Source of the DNA: Larix kaempferi
Taxonomy: Eukaryota > Streptophyta > Pinopsida > Pinales > Pinaceae
Length of the DNA stretch: 64,000 bases
Assembly: GCA_027924585.1 (NCBI GenBank)
Contig: BSBM01000307.1
Location: 12,881,001 to 12,945,000 of the forward strand
Direction of reading: 5' to 3'
The position numbers and the translations under genes are program-made. Shown here one piece after another: positions 36,092 through 45,531 of the stretch. The notes under the pieces are model-generated. The model saw nothing but the letters and a program-made list of their open reading frames with translations. It was not told the DNA's origin and did not search any database. Position 1 is the stretch's first letter. Each line of letters begins with the position of its first letter.

Positions 36092-39000
36092 GATGAAACT
36101 CGAATGATTCTATACAACTCTCTTGCCTATCCTTGAAATTGATATGCCACGTTTCACTATTTAAATCCCGCCCGATCAAAACTAGTTTTATTATACCAAA
36201 CATGGGGAATAAAATTAAATGAGATTTATGGCGATAAAACATTTTTTTTTAACTTACCAGTTAATTATCATAAAAAAAAATTACCTAAACCTACTGTAAA
36301 AAAAAATTCTACTTAATTTAATCTTTAAAAAGAAAACAAGAGAATCATATCTAATCCATGGGATCATCTCACAAATAATTTCATTCAGAATTCAACAAAA
36401 TTGGAAAAAACCCTTTGGAAGGAGGATTACAAAATTTGAAGGTCAACGGTTGGGGTCAATGTGGAGGAACAGTAAAATCTTCTTTACTTTCCTTGCCATA
36501 TTAGCAAAGTTGAATCTCAAAAAAGAATTGTGTTTAGGTTATCCTTCAATTTCGTCGTCCACCAAGTCTATGAATTAGAAGTAAAAATTATGGAATTCTC
36601 GGCCGCCGAAGAGTCCTATCCAACTCTGTTGCACATTGTAAACATGTTGTATTAAAGCATGAAACATAAGATTGAACATAGCCGCACTCTGGATGTAACC
36701 GCTAAGGATTTGCATATATTATTAAGATTACATACTTGCGTGGGAAGTGGAGAAATAGTAAGTATTGTATACATTATTAAAAATTAGTTGTAGTTTGGAT
36801 GTGATATAATAGCTAGTAATGGCCAACGATTTGCAGGTGTGCATTACACACCAATCTTCAATCATCAATAGCAACTGATATGTCAGCCAGCGGAAGGGAA
36901 GAAAAAATACGTATTGGATATACCTTCAGACAAGTATTAAAAACTATGACGAGAGATGTAATCTCGTGAATGTCAAATCTATGGTCTGAAATTTTTTATG
37001 CCCACAGTAGAAGTTGTTCCATATTATCTATCTAAAATTATTATTCCTGACAACTAGCATCTTCCTGGAAGATTACTCTGCAACCAAAAAGAGACACTTG
37101 GTAATCAGAGACGTGTCCATTTTATGACCAACTGTCAAATACATAGAAAGGAAATAACGTTCTACAGGCCGTCAAATCATACCTTTTTATAAGATGTTGA
37201 CCCTAATTGTCGATCTCCCTAGTGAGTCAGGAATCCAGGTGGATATGTAATCCTTGTCAATATTATCTTGAATTTTAATATAATTATGTTACTGTCCATT
37301 ATTTAACTAAAAAATAAAAAGAAAGAAAACTAATATAGATGGAGTAATTTGCCACTAGGTATGATGGTCATCCTACTGCTTAGTAGCTACATCAACATCT
37401 CCCTCCGCTTTTACTTAACTTTTAGGTGGCAGCATAGGTAGCAGAGACAATTATAGCTAGTACCACGAATGACCACGGTTCACCCCGCTAAATAAAATCA
37501 ACGGTCCACATCTTATACCAGCAGTAGTGTTTATCGATGGGGTCCTAAGGTTTAAGTTTCCATAAATGGTGGAGATTTCCCCCTATAAATTAATATACAA
37601 CCGAGGATATTTCGTGGGAGGTAAGCAATGGCCAGGGCCCACAAAATGCTAAAGACCATACATGATGAAGTTTTATCCCACAAGATAAGGTCTCTATTGG
37701 GGCAGTCTCTGAGAATATGTCTAAGCTCACATTATAAATGTAATTAATCAACAATCAACTCGTCAACTTCAGAAAAAGGTGCATCTGTCACTAAGTATGG
37801 TCCGTTGTTTCAAAATATCCAACCAAGAAGGCATAGGCACCTTAAATGAGTGCCTCAACACTGGGATTGAACCTACGTGGCATTGCTACTTGGATTGATT
37901 AGTCCTTAAGATAGTAAATCTGGTAGGCAGGAAATGGGGTTACCACGCTGGAAACTCAATTGTGAATCTGATAAAGAACCCAACTTCACATCCAAAGTTA
38001 CGCTTTACTTTAAGAATAATGGAATTTTAAAACGTTTTACACTAGTGATGCAAACAGTGTACAGTATGGTACATTAAAGGCTGAGCTTATTTGATCAGCA
38101 CGAACTAAATATCCAGCGAAATAACAAATTTGCATAGAAACGTATACCATAAGTGCCAGTTATTTTTGTTGAAGTAGGAAAAGAGTTCGCTACAGTGTTT
38201 CGTGACATACCCTTTAAAGTAGTAGTAAAATGGTTGAGCTTGAACGAAAAAACCTGGACGGGTAGATAGGCTAACCTCTGCAAATCCTGCATATCAAAAC
38301 ATTCGTTATTCAAGTCAACCCTTAATCGGACTAGCGTAACAGACTGAAGATAAAATGGGTATAAGAAGCATACCGGAAGGAGAAATCCCAAATTGTTTCA
38401 CGTCGAGTCAACCCAGGAGATGAGTAACCATTTGCATGCAACAAAGTCTCGCAGAGAAAGAACCCTCTAGGCTCATTGAACAAACCCTGGAAAATTCGAA
38501 GGAGTGAGTTTGAAAGAGTGAGTTGCATTCCAATCTTTCACCATAGTCGAGATTAAATTAATGTGAGTACGAATTCTAGGAGCTGGATATCTACCATGCC
38601 ACGTGTAGGCTAGTAGGTCGAGGTTTCCATCAATTCTACTATCCATTTATTGTAGTAGTGTACATATATTAAAAGCTGAGATCCTCCAAGAAATCCAATG
38701 AGTGGAAAAATTTATTTCAGACCACTTTTTTATACTTGCCGAAGGCACCATATATCGAAATCGTTTGATATCCAAAATTTCTTTGACATTAAAAACTATA
38801 ATCAAATTACAAAAATGAAATTTGTATCTATATGTTTAACATTAGAATAAAAAATAAAAAATCTTTTCACATTTATGAGCTCCTCCGGCTAGCTATATCG
38901 TCCAGCTTTGCCTCGGTTCTTCCACGCTTGTTCTGATTTGCAATTAAAACTGCACAATCATAATCTATCCAGCTCGTTAGAGTTGCAATTATGTTTTACA

Positions 39001-39236
39001 AACCGGCTTAAAGATCCAAAAGGTTAATACATGGCTGAGATTTAAATGTATACTGTGACGAGATCTACAGGTGGAGTAAATACCTCATATGTACTTTGAG
39101 TACATTAAATTCCACCAATAGAAGTCTAAAACCTCCTTCGGTAAAAGTGTATAGTGTTTCAATATCCAGATTAGTTCATGATAAAAAATATTAAATTTAA
39201 TTAAGTGTTTTATGTGGATCACCCACTAATACTATA
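36092..39236. other. Intergenic, no confirmed gene
   Basis: About 3.1 kb. Minus-strand frames at 38095-38528 sit in less AT-rich DNA and have splice-like words (TTCCG then GTATGC near 38370; TATGCAG near 38290), so an exon of an unidentified minus-strand gene cannot be excluded. At about 37845-37870 the minus strand has a B-box-like AGGTTCAATCCC, possibly an old SINE, but no target-site duplication was found. Confidence 0.35.
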
Positions 39237-39254
39237 TTCGTACAACACTTTGTT

Positions 39255-39361
39255 TTCCAATTTGTTTAAGGGTCATCCAAGCTAGAAGATGTCTTAATGG
39301 AATTGAACCCAGGTGGATGCAATGAGATCCATCAATCCCCACCAACGAACCACCATATCCT
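39255..39361 (-). mobile_element. Short SINE with 18-bp target-site duplication
   Basis: A 107-bp insert flanked by perfect TTCGTACAACACTTTGTT copies (39237-39254 and 39362-39379). On the minus strand it starts GGATATGGTGGTTCGTTGG (A-box-like) and has the B-box GGGTTCAATTCC. There is no long A tail. The perfect 18-bp duplication implies a fairly recent insertion. Confidence 0.8.
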
Positions 39362-39379
39362 TTCGTACAACACTTTGTT

Positions 39380-40016
39380 GCCAAAATGATCAGATGATAG
39401 CTGGAGCACGAAAAACTATTGTTGCAGCAGCTTAGTTTTTGGCGCACTCACATCCATATGATGAGAAAATGTAAAGGATTAGATTCTGTAATAAGTAAAA
39501 AACAATGAATAATGAGTTTGGTTTTAATAACTAAGACTAATTTATTATCATAATAATGATAAAATAATAATCTATAGTTTTTGTTATTGTTTACTTGCTT
39601 TATTATTATATTAATTTATAATTTATTATATTAATTTATAATTTATTATATGAATAAAAAGTTAATAAAGAGAAATTTACTTTATTTATTAGAACTCTAA
39701 TAAAGGAAACTTAAGCAGCAAATTGAAGTTTAGTTTGATATTTGTGACATTGTGAAAACACAATTTTTTCTTAAACAAGAAAACACATCTATTTAATTAT
39801 TTAATATATTTAAATTTAAATATTTAAAATTTAATAATAAAAAGAAAATAAGAAAATTGTGATTAGATAACATTGAAACAAATACTTCTTATATATTAAA
39901 TAATTATAAACATAACAAATGTGATTTAATAATATTGAAATAAATAATGTTTATATATTAAATAAATTTTTATTTAGTTTAATATTTTAAAAAAATAAAT
40001 ACATTTAAATTCAAAC
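39380..40016. other. AT-rich intergenic with small local repeats
   Basis: Contains a 21-bp near-tandem (ATTTATAATTTATTATATTA, about 39611-39655) and two related about 60-bp segments near 39858 and 39919 (TGTGATT.GATAA.ATTGAAA). No gene seen. Confidence 0.5.
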
Positions 40017-40185
40017 CCTATATAAATAAATAAATAAATTGTTAATAATCCAAATATTATTTATTTGAAGTTTTCAAAATTTAATATTTTTATTTATATT
40101 AAAAAAAAACAAAAAAAAAACAACTATTTTATATTTTATTTAGAAAATATTAATGTATAAATGTATAACTATCTATAATAAATAA
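40017..40185 (+). repeat. Dispersed repeat, copy 2 (uninterrupted)
   Basis: Direct-orientation copy of 32010-32178, ending AACTATCTATAATAAATA without the LINE insertion found in the other copy. Confidence 0.85.
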
Positions 40186-42401
40186 AAAAATAAAGAAAAC
40201 TCCTCAAGGAATTGTTATCATCAAGACAATATTGAATTACAACCTTAGGGATTGGCACATTGAAGCCAATGAGGATTGGAATGACATGTTGTCAAAACTC
40301 CTCGGTATACAATCTTTTGAGGGAGGTAAGCTAAATACACGCCAAATATGTGAATAGACCTTAGAACCATACATAATGATTAAATATACACAAGTAGGCG
40401 AAGAGATTGTGAGGTAACAACTAATGTGCTTGCTAATTTCATGATAGACATGGAAATGTGATTTTGATTTTGATAGTGTAAGGCATACCCTTAATGCCAT
40501 CAATAGCTTATTGCTCAATTTCAGTTTTTGGATAAGAATACATTGTTGTGACTCTAGATGACTTGATGGGAAAATATTTGAAATTTTTTAGCATGATTAA
40601 TGTGTCACCTATACTTGCCCCTATAAAATGTCAATATTTTTGTTGCAAGATGAAAAATGATGATCAAAAGACAATCAATATCTTGACGAGATCACATATC
40701 ACACATATGATAACGTGATGATAACATGAATGTATTTAATGATAACCTTTTGTAGGGTCATCATGGACTAATATAATCCATGTATTAAATGGATGCTTTG
40801 AAGATATTTCTTGAATTATAGATGATATTTTGGTAATAGTTGCTTATATATTCATGCATGATAGTGATTTTGCCAATGAATCATGATAATATAGTTCACA
40901 ATTTAGAGAGAACAAGAAACCTATGTTCATGATATTGTATCGTTATGCATATGCTATATGTTGAGATGATTATCATATGTACCTATAAACATACAAGTAA
41001 TGGCGATGAGTAAATTGTAAAGTCAACAAACTAGCTTGGATTTTTTTCACAAATTGTAAAGTCCCCTAATTTTCCCGCTACCTCCCCTCCACCGCTTCTG
41101 CACAAAATGTAATAAAATATACCCTAAATATTTGTATTTCCATATAACATAATTAAGCCCCCTTGGCCCCTTAATACAAGGCAATATATTTTATCATTTT
41201 TGTATCATAGTTTATTCCCCAATATGAATGGACGTGATAGGATATTGCCTACCAACTGACCCCCCCGTGGGGGTTGGAGATCTCTCTCTCTCATTTTCAA
41301 GTTTTAGTTTTTGGTTTGGGAGCCATGGCTAGGGTGAGAGAGATCCATCAAGACTATGGAGACTCTTGATAAATTTTTTTGTAGCTCCCATTGTGTAAAT
41401 GAGAGGGAGTATTTGTTGTAGGTACCTTACCAAGATGATTCAAAATGCTCTCTAGTCTATAGATCCAAGATCTATCTCATTGTGGGTAGGAGGATAGACT
41501 GGGATGTTTCCATAGTATACTGTGTTTATCTAATACCTAGAGTTATTATAGATTATTCATGCTTCTTATCCCCTTCTTCTGGTCCTACTAGTCCAACTTT
41601 TATTGCACAGAAAGCCATGAAATGGGTATGGTGAGTTAAGCCATCTTCCCATAAGTAGTACAAAAACGAACAAAAAAGTAGAAGGGTGGGGTAATAAATG
41701 TGAATATATCATCTCATAGGAGGATTTTGGGAAGGGATTCCAGTTCCTTACTGTGGAACTCATGGCGTCATCTTGGGGGTGGACTGTCAAAGTAAGATAT
41801 GGCTTGATAGTTCCAATGGCTAGGTGGAACGTTGCTCTGTAAATTTACGTTGCTCTTCTGATCAAGATTTAAGTAAATATTTATGTAATAAATTCTAAGT
41901 CATGATGGATTTGATCCCTAGAGGCTGTTATTTCTAATTTGCGAAGGAAATATTCAGATATGATATATTATTCTCTTTAATAAATCTTGCAGACTGAAAC
42001 CAGTTAAATATTAATGGAATGGATCATTGTTTTCATTCTGTCTAATGGATCTAAGAATTTTTTTTATAAATTTTTATTTATATGAGTATTTGATGTACAG
42101 TATGAAAATGATTTTTATTCATAGCTTGAATGACAAACTAAATCTGAGGATCTATGTTTTAAGTCCAATTGTATAACTCATGTTTTCATAGTAGGTTGGG
42201 GTAGTTAGAGACCAACCACTTCCAATTCTGCACCAGAAGCCATTGGGTTCCACATAAGTCTTGGGGCTATTGCCTTGAAGCCTTTGGTTTATCCAAAGGA
42301 GTCTACCCATGCGTGATGCACCCAGAAAATGTGCAACTGTCAAAGTTGGGTATCTAGATAAGGATGTTGTAGGGTGTCCTTAGTCTGAAGTATACCCTAA
42401 C
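40186..42401. other. Intergenic, no gene recognised
   Basis: About 2.2 kb. Frames are short and unrecognised. A CT microsatellite (TCTCTCTCTCTC) is at about 41281-41292. The right end may be an LTR on the minus strand (see 42402). Confidence 0.4.
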
Positions 42402-42411
42402 ATCCCTCCTT
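42391..42411 (-). repeat. Possible polypurine tract and LTR edge on the minus strand
   Basis: On the minus strand AAGGAGGGA (42403-42411) is followed by TGTTAGGGTATAC, the arrangement of a polypurine tract and LTR start. The other LTR boundary could be near 41108 (minus strand ..TTTTATTACA). No target-site duplication and no second LTR, so weak. Confidence 0.25.
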
Positions 42412-43111
42412 GAATAATTTGAATAGATCTAGAGGTGATAGGATCCATTTGGAATCAAGCAGTCTCCTTGTGCCTTGTTTGGAAGAAAACAACTAGTTTG
42501 AGAAATTTTGATTTGCTGAGTTAGGGGTTGAGTCAATATATCCATTTTACATATTGGAAACGTTCCATTTTGGATATGTATTACATATGTAAATAGGATA
42601 TTATCCCTCGAGTTCAATCCATGGAGTTGACAGTCAACTGATTTGATTTACAATATTCTGTGAAAGTAGATTTTAGTTTACTAGTTAAATTATGATTTTT
42701 AGGAAGAATAAGAGATAGTTGTAAATCTGATTCTTATCATAACTTTATATCTATAGGGTCTGATTTGATAAAGAAAATGACTCTTAGAAATCTGAAATAA
42801 TGATCTGATTGGAAGAAGGAAACATAGTTGAAAAGTCTCTTTTTTGCAATATGTGCTAGCTATAGCGAATGAATGTTTTATTATGTTAATGAGACATGTA
42901 TATCGTGATATGAAGTCTTAGATATCAACCCTATATTTGTTTCTTATGTTGTATTAACAGTCCAAGACTTGTACTCCAAGAATTGCTTAGCTTTACTGAT
43001 AATTGGATTAAAGGTGATAGTTATGTCGACACTTAGAAATTTCACTGTAAATTTATCTCCACAACCTTATTTTCTTCTAATAGAATAAATATGATGTACT
43101 TAGGATTTTAA

Positions 43112-43183
43112 TAAATAATTACTTGATGATTAGCCATTTTATATCACTAAATAATTACTTGATGATTAGCCATTTTATATCAC
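43112..43183. repeat. 36-bp tandem duplication
   Basis: TAAATAATTACTTGATGATT and the rest of a 36-base unit occur twice in a row (43112 and 43148) with no visible differences. Confidence 0.9.
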
Positions 43184-43650
43184 TTTTGACACTTTACATA
43201 GTCTAGGTATCAAAACTAGTCATAGTGAGAAAGGTTTCCCATTTGATAGATTTAAAATTTTTATTACGACCCTAGATGAAAATTTCAATTACTTTTTATT
43301 TTTGATAAGTTATGAGCATGAATGCAATACATTTTAAAGAAATGAGTGAATACTTATATAAATTCAATTTTTTTTAGTCAATTTAAATTTTTAATTAAAT
43401 AAAACTTAATTGCAATTTATTTATTTTTTTGAAATTTAGTTGATTTAAATTATCTTAAATAATTAAATACGTTAAAAGTACAATTTTATGATTATAATTA
43501 TAAATTCCATTCATGAAATATAACGATAACCTTAACTAAAAAATTTACAAATTTACTCTAAGTAAACTCAATCTATTTTTTAATTGGACACACAAAGTAG
43601 CAAGGTAAATAAAAAGTTGAAAAATAATTTAAAAAGCCTGCTGATAAGTT

Positions 43651-43700
43651 GAACGCAATTTTTCAACCGTTATTTAATGGAACGCAACTTTTCAACCGTT
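43651..43700 (+). promoter_or_regulatory. Duplicated CAACCGTT element upstream of SAMDC
   Basis: GAACGCAA(T/C)TTTTCAACCGTT occurs twice (43651-43671 and 43680-43700), ending about 40-70 bases before the TATA box. CAACCGTT matches the MYB-core consensus CNGTTR on its reverse strand. The spacing relative to the TATA box suggests an upstream promoter element; regulation by MYB factors is inference. Confidence 0.45.
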
Positions 43701-43737
43701 GCTCGCTGTGCGCCTTGTGAACTATGGTCTCCAAGAT

Positions 43738-43745
43738 TATATAAA
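43738..43745 (+). promoter_or_regulatory. TATA box of the SAMDC gene
   Basis: TATATAAA lies 186 bases before the ATG at 43924. Transcription would start near 43770, giving a 5' leader of about 150 nt. Confidence 0.55.
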
Positions 43746-43776
43746 TGAACGAGAGGATAGAGAGTGCACCGCTGGA

Positions 43777-43785
43777 ATGTCTTGA
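43777..43785 (+). other. Two-codon uORF (ATG TCT TGA) in the SAMDC leader
   Basis: Plant SAMDC mRNAs usually carry a tiny and a conserved about 50-codon uORF that mediate polyamine control of translation. Here only this minimal ATG-TCT-TGA is visible between the TATA box and the start codon; the conserved small uORF is not. If transcription starts at the TATA box, that control would be missing or changed. An upstream intron and exon could hide it. Confidence 0.35.
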
Positions 43786-43808
43786 ATTAGCAACGGATCA
43801 CTGATCCC

Positions 43809-43911
43809 AACTTTGTGGATAACTATTCAGAATTAACAAATCTGACTCAACTTGTGGATAACTATTCAGAATTAACAAATCTGACTCAACTTTGTGGATA
43901 ACTATTCAGGA
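43809..43911 (+). repeat. 40-bp tandem triplication just upstream of the SAMDC start
   Basis: Units start AACTTTGTGGATAACTATTC at 43809, 43849 (one base shorter) and 43888 (partial; it diverges at GGATTTAAG 13 bases before the ATG). They lie in the predicted 5' leader. Confidence 0.9.
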
Positions 43912-43923
43912 TTTAAGACAACA

Positions 43924-45162
43924 ATGACAGGGACACCTCAATTGCCTTCTTCCGACAGCCCAGTGAAGGGATCACCAGCTACTCCGCCTCCCGACGTAGC
44001 ACAAAGACCAGATGCAAAGAGTCCCCCTCCAGGCCGTTTTGAAGGCTACGAAAAGAGACTCGAAATCGAGTTTTTCCCAAACGAAATTGCAGGCGATTTA
44101 GGGTTAAGGTCTCTCAATCGCTCACAGCTCGATGAAATAGCGGAAGGAGCCAAATGCCGGGTAATTTCTCAGATATCAAACCAACACATGGACCTCTATC
44201 TCCTTTCCGAGTCGAGCCTCATTATTTATCCATACAAATTCATCATCAAAACCTGCGGGAAAACACAGCTGTTGAGTGCAATTCCAGTTCTCTTCTCATA
44301 CGCAGATTCCCTATTTTCAATGAAACCCAAGAACCTGAGATATACCCGCGGTTGTTTCTTGTTTCCTCAAGACCAACACTATCCTCACCGAAGCTTCCAT
44401 GAAGAAATCAGTTATTTAAACATATTCGTAGACCGTTATTTGCCTTCATCGATTCCACAGGCCTATATAATGCACGGATGCTCGGATAGTAATAGCGATT
44501 GCTGGCATATTTATAATGCATCTTCCTCTGATCATGATAATTGCCATGCTTATTCTAATTCTAATCCTTCATATACCATAGAAATCTGCATGACAAAATT
44601 AGATCCTGAAAAAGCCTCCGTTTTCCACAAGAAAAACTGCGAGTCTGCATCCGAGATGACATCCAAATCTGGACTGAGCGACGTTATCCCAGGGTTTGAA
44701 ATCGATGCCTACAATTTTGAGCCATGTGGGTATTCTATGAATGCGATGAAAGGCCGCTCTTTTTGCACAAGTCATGTGACTCCTCAAATTGAATTCAGCT
44801 ATGCGAGCTTTGAAATTGTGGGTGATGATCCAAGGGAAGTAGATGATATTGAATCGTTAGTTTCCAGCGTGCTCGATTGTTTTTGCCCATCAGTGGTTTC
44901 GGTGGCAGTTTATGTTGATAGAAACATGGAATCCAGTTCATTAACCCACATTTTTCCAGAGGGATATAAATGTGAAAGTATCAGTTGTGAGGATATGCTG
45001 GGGGACACCTTGGCTATTTACCAAACCTACACAAAACTAGAATCCTCATTGTTCTCTCGCCCTGTCCCCATTTCCCTCCACGGCCCTTGTGATATCCTCC
45101 AAAAGTTGTTATTGTCGGTTGTTATTGTTGCCTTTGTTTTGTCTTCACTCTACATTTCATAG
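43924..45162 (+). CDS. SAMDC: S-adenosylmethionine decarboxylase proenzyme (EC 4.1.1.50)
   Basis: Intact 412-codon frame. The enzyme decarboxylates AdoMet to supply aminopropyl groups for spermidine and spermine, normally in the cytosol. Motifs in order: FEGYEKRLEIEFF (about residue 40), LLSESSLIIYPYKFIIKTCG (Glu-Ser autocleavage site that makes the pyruvoyl group, then the catalytic Cys), RYTRGCFLFP, PHRSF.EE, CMTKLDPEKASVF, FEPCGYSMN and HVTPQIEFSYASFE. The start is ATG 43924 (CAACAATGA context); the frame stays open upstream only to a GTG. No intron, as is usual for plant SAMDC coding regions. Odd points: a Pro/Ser-rich extension of about 36 residues before FEGYE; Gln in HVTPQ where homologues have Glu (the residue reported to bind the ribose); and a tail of about 45 extra residues ending in a hydrophobic stretch LLLSVVIVAFVLSSLYIS that could anchor the protein in a membrane. 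Identification is firm; activity is uncertain. Confidence 0.93.
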   Translation: MTGTPQLPSSDSPVKGSPATPPPDVAQRPDAKSPPPGRFEGYEKRLEIEFFPNEIAGDLGLRSLNRSQLDEIAEGAKCRVISQISNQHMDLYLLSESSLIIYPYKFIIKTCGKTQLLSAIPVLFSYADSLFSMKPKNLRYTRGCFLFPQDQHYPHRSFHEEISYLNIFVDRYLPSSIPQAYIMHGCSDSNSDCWHIYNASSSDHDNCHAYSNSNPSYTIEICMTKLDPEKASVFHKKNCESASEMTSKSGLSDVIPGFEIDAYNFEPCGYSMNAMKGRSFCTSHVTPQIEFSYASFEIVGDDPREVDDIESLVSSVLDCFCPSVVSVAVYVDRNMESSSLTHIFPEGYKCESISCEDMLGDTLAIYQTYTKLESSLFSRPVPISLHGPCDILQKLLLSVVIVAFVLSSLYIS

Positions 45163-45272
45163 ATAGGCCTATGCTCCTGTTCTGACTGATTCTTAATATG
45201 CCTTTTTGCCTACCTTCTTAGCTTGTTTTCTATGTAAGAATAACCTGAGCAAAGGAGAACCCAATATCCATA

Positions 45273-45332
45273 GGATCTGCTGGGGACACCTTGGTTATTT
45301 ACCAAACTTATACAAAACTGAATTTTCATTAA
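45273..45332 (+). pseudogene. Duplicated 3' end fragment of the SAMDC coding sequence
   Basis: About 60 bp matching 44991-45050 of the CDS with some eight substitutions and a one-base deletion near its start. Read in the matching frame it continues past TYTKL to NFH and a stop (TAA 45330-45332). So an ancestral SAMDC may have ended here, and the present hydrophobic tail would come from the DNA between the two copies. Confidence 0.7.
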
Positions 45333-45531
45333 CAGTGCATTCATTAAGCGCTGAGAGGTGTTTATCTCCATTAATATATTGAAGGTGAATATGGATACTC
45401 ATTACAGATCCAAGGGTATGATATGTGAAGTTAATAGAGCGTTTAATATCCTCCCACAATTGTCGAATAAGTCACAGTTTAATTATGATAACCAGCGTTC
45501 GATTTATAACACGCAGATTGATGGGGGTGAA

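Noticed and set aside
37797-37885. Possible third SINE with a B-box-like AGGTTCAATCCC on the minus strand
   Set aside because: No A-rich tail, no convincing A-box and no target-site duplication.
39232-39447. 71-codon minus-strand frame with a VGIDGSHCIHL segment
   Set aside because: It spans the SINE and its target-site duplications, so it is an accident of the insertion.
41108-42402. A complete LTR on the minus strand with TGTTAGGG..TTATTACA ends
   Set aside because: The flanking pentamers do not match and no second copy exists in the window; only the polypurine-LTR edge is kept, at low confidence.
43894-43923. A longer SAMDC reading frame starting at GTG 43894
   Set aside because: GTG is not a usual start in plant nuclear genes; the first ATG in frame is 43924, in good context. 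The extra codons come from the third copy of the 40-bp leader repeat.
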